Below the pieces are notes generated by a model. It worked only from the letters and a program-made list of their open reading frames with translations, was not told the DNA's origin and ran no database searches. 64,000 nt of DNA from contig NZ_JBLUOA010000001.1 of assembly GCF_048060095.1 (NCBI RefSeq), forward strand, positions 186,001 through 250,000. Direction: 5' to 3'. The position numbers and the translations under genes were made by a program. Below are positions 1 through 7,996 of this stretch, in pieces (positions within the stretch are counted from its first letter, which is position 1; every line of letters begins with the position of its first letter). Origin of the DNA: JBLUOA01 sp048060095. GTDB lineage: Bacteria > Pseudomonadota > Alphaproteobacteria > Rhodobacterales > Rhodobacteraceae.

Positions 1-229
1 GAAGACATTCCCAACCGAGACCGTATGTCCGGTTGGTCTCATAGGCGTTTGCCGGCACAACAACGGCATCGCAGGTATCTTCGTTAAGCCTGAACCCGAT
101 GTTGCATTCCCAACCTTCGCCATAGCGCTTCGCGCTCGCGTTTTCTGGCATTGGCGGGGCAGATGATTGAGCAACCGCAGGGGCCACGACCAGAAGCAGA
201 GCGCAAACCGAACCGAGAACGTACGTCAT
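1..229 (-). CDS. Partial small secreted protein with repeated YGxGWEC motif
   Basis: The reverse strand from 229 reads ATG followed by a hydrophobic leader ending in VVAPAVAQS, which looks like a Sec signal peptide. About 50 mature residues follow before the window edge cuts the gene. The mature part holds the motif Y-G-[EL]-G-W-E-C twice (KRYGEGWEC and RTYGLGWEC), about 36 residues apart, with further cysteines (EDTCDAVVVPANAY between them). Paired cysteines in a short repeat suggest a small disulfide-stabilised periplasmic or secreted protein. I recognise the motif as recurring in secreted alphaproteobacterial proteins but cannot assign a function. The ORF listing supplied with the window does not include it because the 3-prime end lies outside. 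Confidence 0.7.
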   Translation of the reverse strand, partial: MTYVLGSVCALLLVVAPAVAQSSAPPMPENASAKRYGEGWECNIGFRLNEDTCDAVVVPANAYETNRTYGLGWECL

Positions 230-299
230 AATGGATTGAACGCCGTTAGACAGACGCGCCTTGTAGGGTCGTGGTGGCAGTTGCAGTCTCACGCCTGCA

Positions 300-653
300 T
301 CATGATCCATCCAGCTCGAGCCCTTCGATGCAGGCTGCTGCAAGATCGCGGTTTGGAGTGTCAGTGCCCGGTAACGTCGCCCAACCGGTGTCCATTATGG
401 CCCGACGGCGGCCAAATCCCGAGGCATCTTGAATGCTTGCCAGCTTTTCAGCACGTTCGGGGTCGGATGCTGACATATCGAGGCAGACCGGCACCATGGC
501 TATGGTCACCTCTTCGCTGGCGTGGTCCTGTGCCATTTCTTGTGCAGTGCCGCTGGTCGTCCAGCCGCCGAAAGAAAAGCCTAGGATTGAGATCGCGATC
601 GCGCCACCCAAAGCTCCGTAGAGGCCTGGTTTCGTCCATTCTGGGAGAGTCAT
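300..653 (-). CDS. Small single-pass membrane protein, function unknown
   Basis: A 117-residue protein opening MTLPEWTKPGLYGALGG, then one transmembrane segment at about residues 11-30 (glycine/isoleucine-rich, ending FGGWTTSG). A soluble tail follows that contains two cysteines (VPVCLDM and AAACIEG). The start is preceded by AGGAAT about 4 bases upstream of ATG. The architecture (W-x-K-P-G-x-Y-G start, GGW after the helix, VCxxxF/M-like tail) matches a small uncharacterised protein family I associate with Rhodobacterales. Its orientation matches the upstream-truncated secreted gene, but they are separated by about 70 bases and need not be co-transcribed. The function is unknown. Confidence 0.75.
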   Translation of the reverse strand: MTLPEWTKPGLYGALGGAIAISILGFSFGGWTTSGTAQEMAQDHASEEVTIAMVPVCLDMSASDPERAEKLASIQDASGFGRRRAIMDTGWATLPGTDTPNRDLAAACIEGLELDGS

Positions 654-1618
654 TTTGATTCCTATGGCGGAGAAAGCGCCGCCTCACTGTTTTTGCGCGG
701 ACGAAAACTTGCGTCAGGGCCGTTCCAAGTCGAATTGATCGACAGGGCGCTGTTCAAATCTCGTCGCAATTCATGAGAATACTCAGCCGCCAAAACGGAT
801 GATCTACCGCACCGGCTGGGTGGTAGTGCGCGATATCATCGGCAAACTACCCAAATATCAGATCCTTGCTTGCGGACCTAACAACTGAATTTTCATGATA
901 GAGGATTGTAATTCGCTCTGGCAGGCGATGCGCCTATGCCGCAGAAAACCACAACTTTGTACCACCTACCTAGTCTCATGGCACCGAAATTGCAACGCAA
1001 ACGGTCCGGGTCTTGTTTTTAAGGACAGCAATGCCTCTTGAATGAGGGGATTGGCAAGCCTGCCCTCAGTCCTTTCGCCAGCAATGTCACCCTATTGTGC
1101 GACGGCCGAAAGCAGTCATTCATCCAAAACGCGGCATTGGTCACATTGGCCTCCTTACTGCCGTTGGAACAAACGCAGCATCGACCACAACAAGTGTTCA
1201 GGAGGCGGTCGTGGACGGCCCAAAGCTGCCTTTGCCCAACCGCTTGAGGTGCTGCAGTCGCGCCCGCTATGCGGACATTCGCTGCAAGAGCAAAACCTGA
1301 CGTCACCTGAACTCACAGTCTGCGAACTAAAGCGGACCTTTGCGACGTACCCCTGGGCGCAGAAACAGTGACCCTTGGAACTTGAAGATTAAACTCCACA
1401 CATCGGCGAGAAATTTCTGACGATGGACAACTGTCCGGACGCTAACACAAACGTCTTGCCGAAAGACTCGGCTGACATCCGAAAGTGCAATGCGGAGACA
1501 AGCGTTGGTCTTGTGGTGTTGGGACCACGCCACCCGGCGGTCGCAACCCTGAGACTGCGGATCGCTTTGGCTTGTCCCCGCATGGGCATTAAGTAGGGTC
1601 AATCAGCGCAATAGAACA
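654..1618. other. Gene-poor intergenic stretch
   Basis: No ORF here has convincing protein character. The short ORFs at 1019-1306 and 1327-1602 are cysteine/arginine-rich and lack start signals. The stretch 1090-1300 contains phrases such as gacggcccaaagctgcc and atgcggacattcgctgc. They resemble degenerate dispersed intergenic sequence I associate with Roseobacter genomes, and a weakly similar phrase occurs at 7810-7880. It may be decayed repeat material. I see no intact gene. Confidence 0.5.
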
Positions 1619-1640
1619 GTGAATAATATTTGCAATTCAC
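1619..1640 (+). promoter_or_regulatory. Inverted repeat in front of the LysR gene (candidate autoregulatory operator)
   Basis: GTGAAT (1619-1624) and ATTCAC (1635-1640) form a perfect 6-base inverted repeat around a 10-base AT-rich spacer, 27 bases upstream of the ATG at 1667. Size and position fit a LysR-type binding site. Its presence argues for the ATG at 1667 rather than the upstream GTG as the start. Confidence 0.45.
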
Positions 1641-1666
1641 ATGACTATTTATCATGGATAGATGTC

Positions 1667-2590
1667 ATGGATATTTCGCTGATCAAGACGTTTCTCGAAG
1701 TCGCCGCAACGGGATCGTTCGTAGCTGCATCTGAACGCCTGTTCGTCACGCAATCCGCCGTGTCGCTTCGTGTGCAGCGGTTGGAGGAGTCTCTGGGCCG
1801 GCCGCTCTTCACACGCTCCAAGGCCGGGGCGGAGCTGACGGCGGCGGGACGGGAGTTCGAATACTATGCCCTCAGCCTGATCAAGATCTGGGAAGAAGCC
1901 CGCCAGCAAGTCGCGATACCGGACGGGTTTCGCAAAAGCCTGACGGTCGGGGCCGAGTATTCGTTATGGCCGCGCTTGGGGTTTCGCTGGATCGACGGGT
2001 TGCGGGCTGAGATGGCCGACCTCAACCTCAGGGCAGAGCTTGGCATGCCGGACCGAATGACCCGCTTTCTGATCGAGGGGGTCGTCGATGTCGCGCTGAT
2101 GTATACGCCGCAACTGCGCCCCGGCCTGTCCGTTCGACCGCTTATGGAGGAGGAACTGGTCCTCGTCGCCTCATGGCCCGATCCGATCATCGAAGAAGTG
2201 CGGGACAACTACCTGTTCGTCGATTGGGGGCCGGAGTTCCTGCACGCCCACTCCAGCGCATTGCCTGACCTGACGAACCCCGGGCTTACGTTCTCGCTCG
2301 GTGCGATGACGGCGGATTATATCGCGCGGCGCAATCATGCGGCCTATTTACCCGCGCGCTATGTGAAACGGTACATCGACGCGAAGGCGTTGTTTCTGGT
2401 CGGCGATGCGCCACGATTCCCCTATCCGATCTGGTCGGTGTGGAGAGATGACCTCGATCCTGAGGTTGCGGCGATCGCCGAGGACACATTGAACCGTGCC
2501 CTTGCGCAGACCGACACCGAGCAAGAGGCCGTTATGGTGCAATTGCGCAACATAAGTGAGGATGGCGAGATCGAAATCCTCGGAGAATAA
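1667..2590 (+). CDS. LysR-family transcriptional regulator
   Basis: A 307-residue protein of usual LTTR length. Residues 1-60 are the winged helix-turn-helix: MDISLIKTFLEVAATGSF, then the recognition region AASERLFVTQSAVSLRVQRL and LGRPLFTR. The rest is a type 2 periplasmic-binding-like effector domain. I chose ATG 1667 because the family starts with MDxxLIKTF and the upstream in-frame GTG at 1619 lies inside a likely operator. It lies 146 bases upstream of a DUF481 outer-membrane protein on the same strand. The intervening DNA has further inverted repeats, so this protein may control that gene, itself, or both. The effector cannot be read from sequence. Confidence 0.9.
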   Translation: MDISLIKTFLEVAATGSFVAASERLFVTQSAVSLRVQRLEESLGRPLFTRSKAGAELTAAGREFEYYALSLIKIWEEARQQVAIPDGFRKSLTVGAEYSLWPRLGFRWIDGLRAEMADLNLRAELGMPDRMTRFLIEGVVDVALMYTPQLRPGLSVRPLMEEELVLVASWPDPIIEEVRDNYLFVDWGPEFLHAHSSALPDLTNPGLTFSLGAMTADYIARRNHAAYLPARYVKRYIDAKALFLVGDAPRFPYPIWSVWRDDLDPEVAAIAEDTLNRALAQTDTEQEAVMVQLRNISEDGEIEILGE

Positions 2591-2602
2591 AGGCCTTTTC
2601 TC

Positions 2603-2652
2603 ACATAAGTGATACTCGTTTTATGAATGAGTAATTTGAATTTAACTTATGT
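2603..2652 (+). promoter_or_regulatory. AT-rich inverted repeat upstream of the DUF481 gene
   Basis: ACATAAGT (2603-2610) and ACTTATGT (2645-2652) are a perfect 8-base inverted repeat about 34 bases apart in AT-rich DNA. ACATAAGTGA also occurs at about 2549-2558 inside the end of the LysR gene. The spacer carries an ACTC/GAGT half-site pair. This is a candidate operator or promoter for the gene starting at 2737. No clear -35/-10 pair could be fixed. Confidence 0.35.
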
Positions 2653-2736
2653 CATCCCTGTTTCTATATCCGTCTTAGCAGAAATGCTCCCGGTCCACGA
2701 AAAGGACGGGTCACTTTGTTGGGAAAGGATAGACCC

Positions 2737-3564
2737 ATGGAAAAAGTTTCTAAACTCGCCACTGTTTCGGCACTGGCTCTGTTGATTGCTGCCCCTGCTT
2801 TCGGCCAAGGCCGCCTTGTCGGCACCGAAGCACTGGATGACCGGATCGACGAAATCCAAGACGACGTGAACGAAGATCTCGCACGCGGCGAAGACGCAGC
2901 CCGCTTCGGCCCGAATGGGGTTGAGCAAGGCTGGCGCGGATCGGTCGCACTGACCGCCTCTGCCGCATCGGGTAACACCGACACTGGCGAAGTTTCCGGT
3001 GCTGGTCGTCTGACCTACGGCGTCGGCCCTTGGAACCACAGCTTTGGTTTCGCAATCGAATACGGCGAAGCAAACGGCGTCAAAAACGAAGAAAAACTGT
3101 TCGCCACCTACGAAGGCAACCGTTATTTCAACGACCGTTTCTATGTCTTCGGCATTGCGCGGATGGAATATGACGGCTTTGCAACCAACGAACGTGACGC
3201 GTTCCTCGGCGCTGGTCCCGGTTACCGTGTGATCAACAATGAAAACACGACATGGCGTCTGCAAGCTGGCCCTGGCGTGCGTTACATCGAAGATCAGCTC
3301 GGCAACTCCGACACCGAGGCAGGTTTGCTGGCATCGTCGCGCTACTTCTACCGTCTGACCGACACCGTGTCGCTGACCAACGACACCGACATCCTCGGCT
3401 CGTCGCAAAACACAATCGCGACGAACGATCTTGGCCTGAACTTCCGTGTGTCGGACAACCTGTCGACCCGCGTCAGCTACCGGACAGAGTATAACTCTGA
3501 CCCGCTGCCGGGCCTCGACTCGACCGACAACACCCTGGGCCTGTCTCTGGTCCTCGGCTTCTAA
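2737..3564 (+). CDS. DUF481-family outer-membrane beta-barrel protein
   Basis: A 275-residue protein beginning MEKVSKLATVSALALL with a cleavable signal peptide ending about AAPAFG. A short acidic helical stretch follows (LDDRIDEIQDDVNEDLARG), then repeated amphipathic strands rich in Y, G, N and D, ending in a typical outer-membrane C-terminus (LGLSLVLGF, terminal Phe). This matches the DUF481/YdiY family (salt-induced outer-membrane protein), whose biochemical role is not established. Start ATG 2737 has AAAGGAT 7 bases upstream; a TTG 21 bases earlier is less likely. Codon use is strongly biased towards abundant codons, suggesting high expression, and a strong terminator follows. Confidence 0.85.
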   Translation: MEKVSKLATVSALALLIAAPAFGQGRLVGTEALDDRIDEIQDDVNEDLARGEDAARFGPNGVEQGWRGSVALTASAASGNTDTGEVSGAGRLTYGVGPWNHSFGFAIEYGEANGVKNEEKLFATYEGNRYFNDRFYVFGIARMEYDGFATNERDAFLGAGPGYRVINNENTTWRLQAGPGVRYIEDQLGNSDTEAGLLASSRYFYRLTDTVSLTNDTDILGSSQNTIATNDLGLNFRVSDNLSTRVSYRTEYNSDPLPGLDSTDNTLGLSLVLGF

Positions 3565-3594
3565 GCCGAATAAAAAAAGGTGCTTTTCAAACTT

Positions 3595-3622
3595 GGAGGC
3601 GGAGAAATCCGCCTCCTTTTTT
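3595..3622 (+). terminator. Rho-independent terminator after the DUF481 gene
   Basis: A perfect 9-bp stem GGAGGCGGA / TCCGCCTCC (3595-3603, 3608-3616) with a GAAA tetraloop is followed by six T (3617-3622). This is a canonical intrinsic terminator about 30 bases after the stop codon. Confidence 0.93.
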
Positions 3623-3836
3623 AGTTTCGCTGATGATGTATCGGTTGCATAGATACAGTTTAAGCTCAGAGGAGCGATTGGTTCTTCGAATTAAGCTATA
3701 CGCGGCTACAACACCGTTTAGGTTCCAGAACTCAGGAAGGGTGCAGGAGAAGCGCGGGGGCAAGGGTCATTACGTCCGTCTCCGCAGCATTGTTTTTCCG
3801 GGTGCTCGAGCTATCCGCGCAAAAGGCAAGCACATC

Positions 3837-4491
3837 TCAAAACCTCAGCAGCACGCCAATATAGGCTACATAGGCAAGCACGAACGCACCGCCTTCTCGT
3901 CTGCTTATCACCCAGCCAGTTCGCGCCAAGGATCGTGATTACCAGACCCAAAACGGCGATAGCGATTGCCATCCCGATTGCGTGATCTGGACCGAGCACG
4001 GCCTCTGCCTCATCTTCATAAACGGCGGCGGCTGGCGTACCAGAACCACGTCGTTCGGACCGAAGCGTGAAGCTTAGATAGACGATCAACGCCAAGAAGA
4101 ACATCATGCCGACAACGCGGCTTACATCGCCGAAAAGCACAACGCCGAGACAGAAAAACGTCGCGGATATCAGTACCGCACCATCACGTTTAAACGCTTT
4201 TGGATCGACCACAACGGGCGCGATCAGGGCGGCGATACCGAGGATTAGCAACACGTTCCCGATGTTGCTTCCCACGACATTGCCGATGGCGATGCCGGAT
4301 GACCCTGACAAAGCTGCCTGCACGCTGGTAACTAGTTCTGGCGTTGATGTTCCAAAGCCGACCAATGTCACGCCGATGACCATTGGCGAAATCCCAAGGG
4401 ACTTGGCGGCTGACACCGCACCCCGCACCAGCATTTCGCCGCCTACCACCAGCCCGGCGAGGCCGATACAGACAAGCAGCGTGGCATTCAT
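3837..4491 (-). pseudogene. Ca2+/Na+ antiporter (YrbG-type), broken by internal deletion and frame change
   Basis: The first 195 or so residues match the calcium/sodium exchanger family: MNATLLVCIGLAGLVVGGEMLVRG, then the alpha-1 signature GFGTSTPELVTSV and GNVVGSNIGNVLLILG. Family members are about 310-320 residues with two alpha repeats. Here the second repeat is missing. After ILGANWLG the original frame runs into an arginine/cysteine-rich tail. Another frame from about 3908 to 3837 reads ISRREGG then AFVLAYVAYIGVLLRF and a stop, which looks like the normal C-terminus of the family. So roughly 90-100 codons, including the second GTSxPE motif, were lost near 3906-3915 and the end was put out of frame. 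Its 5-prime end overlaps the MFS gene by 4 bases. It is almost certainly non-functional as an exchanger. Confidence 0.8.
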
Positions 4492-5789
4492 TCTCTAATG
4501 CTCGGCGTTACTGCCTTCTCAGCATTCTCCGAGCGCTCAGCCTGATCTGCTTCGAGCTCAGCCTGATCTGCAGCGAGTGCGGCCGTTTCCGGCGTCGATG
4601 CGCGCGCCATTGGCTTAACCTGGAATACAACCTTGTTTTCTTGGGCAACTGCCGGAGCCGTCCGCAGCCGGAACACGGCAAACAGGATCAACAAGATATG
4701 CGCTGTTCCCGTCACCGCAAACAAACTGGACGCGCCAAAGGTAGTCATCGCAAATCCCGCGATTGTCGGCCCGATGATAGAGCCGATGCCGTAGACCAAC
4801 AACAATCCCCCGCTGATCTGAATGAACGAACCCGGTTCCGCGTGATCGTTCGCGTGAGCGATAATCACCGGATACATGGCAAACACCGAGGCACCGAACA
4901 GCGCGGCAAGGCTCAGCGCCACAAGCGGATTGGTAAGCCCGGAAAAGATAAACAACCCGTCCGCAATCAAGGCAAAGACCGCAATCCCTATTAGAACTCT
5001 GCGCCGGTCAAATGTATCCGAGGCGATGCCCACAGGGATTTGCGATGCCGCCCCGGCCAGAATGGGGATACTGGCAAAAAACGCTATGTCGTTGAGGCTT
5101 AGGCCGATCCGTGCGGCATACACCGCCGCCAATGTCCCGAAAGAGGCATTTGATATGCCAACCATCAGAACGGCAAACACCGCGATGGGTGAGTTTTTCC
5201 ACAACCCGCGCAGGTTCAAGGAGACTTTGGTCAGTGGTCGCGGAGTAGTCGTCGCGCTGATGGCCGTGGGCAAAAGCGCGAGGCAGTAGACCATCGCCGC
5301 CAACACGAAGAAGAAATAGCCGCTCGCGTCGCCCAATGTGAGCACCATTTGCCCCGCTGTGGACGCAGCCAGATTAACCATGGTGTAGATGCCAAACACG
5401 CGCCCGCGCGAGGACGCATCTGCCCGCTCATTCAGCCAGCTTTCTACGATCATCGCCGCGCCGGCAAAACAAAAGCCGGATAAAGCCCGCACAGGGATCC
5501 AGACCCAAGGCGTGATAAGCACGAGCGATAACAACACCGCAATTGCCGCAATCGCGCACATGGCCCCAAACGCACGAATATGTCCGACACGGACCACAAG
5601 TGCAGGCGTGCGCAGGCACCCCGCGACATAACCGATGGCCCACCCCGTTCCGAGTAGGCCGAGTGACGCCGCAGTGAATCCTTCGGCCTCCCCGCGAATT
5701 GGTAGGATCAACCCGTTGACGCCTCCGGCAAACAGCAAAAAGGCCGATCCCAATAGCAAAGCGGACAATGGAAGCAGACTTCTCACCAT
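4488..5789 (-). CDS. MFS transporter (YcaD-like)
   Basis: A 433-residue protein with about 12 hydrophobic segments. Between helices 2 and 3 and after helix 4 are MFS-type loops; the conserved phrases VESWLNERADASSRGRVFGIYTM and FDRRRVLIG are typical of the YcaD/PF07690 subgroup found widely in alphaproteobacteria. The substrate is unknown. The C-terminal 45 residues form a charged, alanine/glutamate-rich tail with a short internal repeat (AADQAELEADQAERSE) outside the membrane domain. The stop overlaps the start of the broken antiporter by 4 bases (ATGA), so the two were one operon. Confidence 0.88.
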   Translation of the reverse strand: MVRSLLPLSALLLGSAFLLFAGGVNGLILPIRGEAEGFTAASLGLLGTGWAIGYVAGCLRTPALVVRVGHIRAFGAMCAIAAIAVLLSLVLITPWVWIPVRALSGFCFAGAAMIVESWLNERADASSRGRVFGIYTMVNLAASTAGQMVLTLGDASGYFFFVLAAMVYCLALLPTAISATTTPRPLTKVSLNLRGLWKNSPIAVFAVLMVGISNASFGTLAAVYAARIGLSLNDIAFFASIPILAGAASQIPVGIASDTFDRRRVLIGIAVFALIADGLFIFSGLTNPLVALSLAALFGASVFAMYPVIIAHANDHAEPGSFIQISGGLLLVYGIGSIIGPTIAGFAMTTFGASSLFAVTGTAHILLILFAVFRLRTAPAVAQENKVVFQVKPMARASTPETAALAADQAELEADQAERSENAEKAVTPSIRE

Positions 5790-5805
5790 GATTACAGTCG
5801 ACCTT

Positions 5806-6768
5806 CTACAACCATTTTGAAAACTTGAAGATCAGGAACAGGGCCAACCCTACAGCTATCGAACAAACGGTCAGCACCCAAAACGCCTGCGGCGTCGCCG
5901 TTCCGGGCATTCCCGCCACATTCACACCGAAAAGACCCGTCAAAAAACCCAGCGGCAGGAAGATCGCAGCAACAACAGACAGCACATAACTGTTGCGGCT
6001 GAGCGCATGGGCGCGTTCAGCGTCGATGTTATCTTGAAGGGCTGAAAGCCGATCCCGTGTCGCGTCCAGCTCTTCTACGATCCGGCGGGTGCGGTTGGCG
6101 GTTTCACGAAGCAGGGCCTGTTCGTCCGGCGTGATGATCCAGCCCTCCAGTGCAGCCAGCGCGGCAATCGCTTCGCGTTGCGGGTTGATGAACCGCCGCA
6201 TCTTTATCACGGCCTGCCGGATTCGGCCCAGTTTTCCAGTGGGCAATGGCCGCCCTTCCGAGATGGTTTCTTCCAGTTCATCGGTCTGCTCTTCCAATCC
6301 CACCGACACTGTTTCGATCCGGCTGGTAAGGCCATTGGCGAGTTCTGCCAGAAAACGCCCTACCGACTCGGGAGCGGTTCCCGCCTCGGCAGCCTCACGG
6401 ATGGCATCCACCGCCCAGACCTTGCGCATTCGTGCCGAGACAATCGCATTGCCCGTGACCCACAACCGCAGGGACACCATGTCTTCGGGATCGGACTCCG
6501 GGTTCAAGTTGACGCCGCGCAGGTTGAGTATCAGCCCATCTTCGAAGCGCTCGCATCGCGGGCGGGTCTCGCTTTGCAACAGCGCGCGCCCCGCAATATC
6601 GGGAAGGTGTTCCCTTATCCAGGGCGGCAGGCCCTGGTCGCGCAAATCCAGGTGCAGCCAGCGGAATCCGGCTGCGGGTTCCATATCCATTCGTTCGCTC
6701 AGGACCGGTTTGGCCTTACCGCCATGGATGTCAAACGCCGCCAGCGGTGTGATTACTCTTGTTCCCAT
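5806..6768 (-). CDS. CorA/ZntB-family divalent-cation transporter
   Basis: A 320-residue protein. The first 250 residues form the cytoplasmic alpha/beta and long-helix region (FRWLHLDLRD, MRRFINPQRE, LDATRDRLSALQDNIDAE). Two C-terminal transmembrane helices follow. The loop after the pore helix reads LFGVNVAGMPG, so the CorA GMN signature is GVN, as in many ZntB members. The C-terminus ends in a short basic tail (FKFSKWL). The GVN variant and spacing favour a zinc/cation ZntB-type transporter over a CorA magnesium channel, but the direction of transport cannot be inferred. The stop lies 16 bases before the MFS start region on the same strand. Confidence 0.87.
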   Translation of the reverse strand: MGTRVITPLAAFDIHGGKAKPVLSERMDMEPAAGFRWLHLDLRDQGLPPWIREHLPDIAGRALLQSETRPRCERFEDGLILNLRGVNLNPESDPEDMVSLRLWVTGNAIVSARMRKVWAVDAIREAAEAGTAPESVGRFLAELANGLTSRIETVSVGLEEQTDELEETISEGRPLPTGKLGRIRQAVIKMRRFINPQREAIAALAALEGWIITPDEQALLRETANRTRRIVEELDATRDRLSALQDNIDAERAHALSRNSYVLSVVAAIFLPLGFLTGLFGVNVAGMPGTATPQAFWVLTVCSIAVGLALFLIFKFSKWL

Positions 6769-6885
6769 GAAACGAACTTACGTTCAAAATCCGCGAATAT
6801 CCAAATACTTGTCACGAGATAAGCACGGTGTGATGAACGGATAGGCGATCACGAACCGAACCAAATCACGTCCCCAGCCAGCCGA

Positions 6886-7233
6886 TCACACGTTCATGTC
6901 GAGCTTGACGGCTTCCCTCAAGAACTTTGCCAAGGCATCGCGGTTCATGACTTCCTGCAGCGGCACTTTCACATGCCGCATTTGACCATCTCGGCCCACA
7001 AGAAACCCATCAGGATCGGCAAGTACCGTTCTTCTGCGAAGCCAAGAGAAACCTGCTCTTTGGCTTTCTGGATGTTGCAGATCATTGATTTTCTTGTAGA
7101 AAGACGGCTGGTTCCATCTGAGTTCTTCTCGCAGGTCTTGACCGTGTAATAGCCCAAGCTTCCGCAGTTCGACCGCTATTTCGCGCTGGCTCTCGAATAG
7201 CTCCGCGAGCCATCTCTCAATGTCGAGTTTCAT
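6886..7233 (-). CDS. DUF1801-type protein with an apparent pair of compensating frameshifts
   Basis: A 115-residue ORF from ATG 7233 (AGGAAG just upstream); an upstream GTG at 7266 is less likely. The beginning (DLREELRWNQPSFY) and end (LADPDGFLVGRDGQMRHVKV) match the DUF1801 fold. The middle, KKINDLQHPESQRAGFSWLRRRT, does not. The +1 frame over the same bases reads MICNIQKAKEQVSLGFAEER, which is what the family has there. The simplest reading is one extra A in the AAAA run at 7089-7092 and one missing base near 7018-7026. About 21 residues are therefore scrambled while the ends stay in frame. It could be real decay or two sequencing errors. Function of the family is poorly defined. Confidence 0.7.
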   Translation of the reverse strand: MKLDIERWLAELFESQREIAVELRKLGLLHGQDLREELRWNQPSFYKKINDLQHPESQRAGFSWLRRRTVLADPDGFLVGRDGQMRHVKVPLQEVMNRDALAKFLREAVKLDMNV

Positions 7234-7450
7234 GGCACTTCCTATTTGGGAAACAGTGTCCGACACTACGCCCTACAATCGTTCGGATAGATAAAACAGT
7301 GACTTCTTTAGAGGGGTCTCGGCCAATATGGGTTTGTCCGGAGCATAGTTCGAACAGAGGATTGCCATTGCCGCCGCCAGAAGAAAGAATGAAGCTGACA
7401 GGGTGTGTTCTTGCAGTTGCGGCAGACCACTTGAATTGCGATAGTGACGC

Positions 7451-7807
7451 ATGGCGGAGTTTACTGGTCACGACGCTTACATCGCCGCCACACCGGAACA
7501 TCTCCGACCGTTGCTGGTCCAATTGAGAGCTCAGCTTGCCCTAACGCTACCCGACGCAGAAGAGATCATCGCGTATGATATGCCGGGTTTTGGGTTCGGA
7601 AAATCAATCATTGCAGGTTTTGCTGCGTTCAGTAAACAATGCGGCCTCTACGTTAGCAACGGCGCAATCACCGCTCATGCTGAAGATATCGCCGCGTCCG
7701 GGCTCAAGGCGACCAAAACTGGCGTCACTTTTTCCCCGAGTAAACCAATCTCCGACGAACTGGTTGCAAAACTCGCCCTTGCTTCACGAAAGGAGCTCGG
7801 ATTGTGA
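7451..7807 (+). CDS. DUF1801 domain protein (YdhG-like)
   Basis: A 118-residue single-domain protein. The core is the family signature DAEEIIAYDMPGFGFGKSII followed by AAFSKQCGLYVSNG and a C-terminal FSPSKPISDELVAKLA helix, as in the YdhG/YdeI group. Some members are described as iron-chaperone-like, but the biochemical role is unsettled. It is transcribed divergently from the damaged DUF1801 relative at 6886-7233 across about 217 bases, so the pair may share a control region. Start ATG 7451 lacks an obvious strong ribosome binding site (GTGACGC upstream). Confidence 0.85.
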   Translation: MAEFTGHDAYIAATPEHLRPLLVQLRAQLALTLPDAEEIIAYDMPGFGFGKSIIAGFAAFSKQCGLYVSNGAITAHAEDIAASGLKATKTGVTFSPSKPISDELVAKLALASRKELGL

Positions 7808-7996
7808 ACCGGCCCAGAGCCGACCTTCGCCGGAACGTTGGAATTTCGCGGTCGCAGCCCACATTGCTGCCATTCGCTGCGTCGTGCGCTGAAGTTCGTT
7901 TCGCCTAAGACGGCTGACCGGGTCGGAGATCGTCCTCCTGAAAAACGCGGGCTTGCTAGGTTGCGCCGGGTCTTTTTATGGATCAGATTCGGCGCT

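Noticed and set aside
1019..1306. 95-residue cysteine-rich minus-strand ORF in the gene-poor gap
   Set aside because: No start signal and composition like non-coding DNA; may be decayed repeat sequence.
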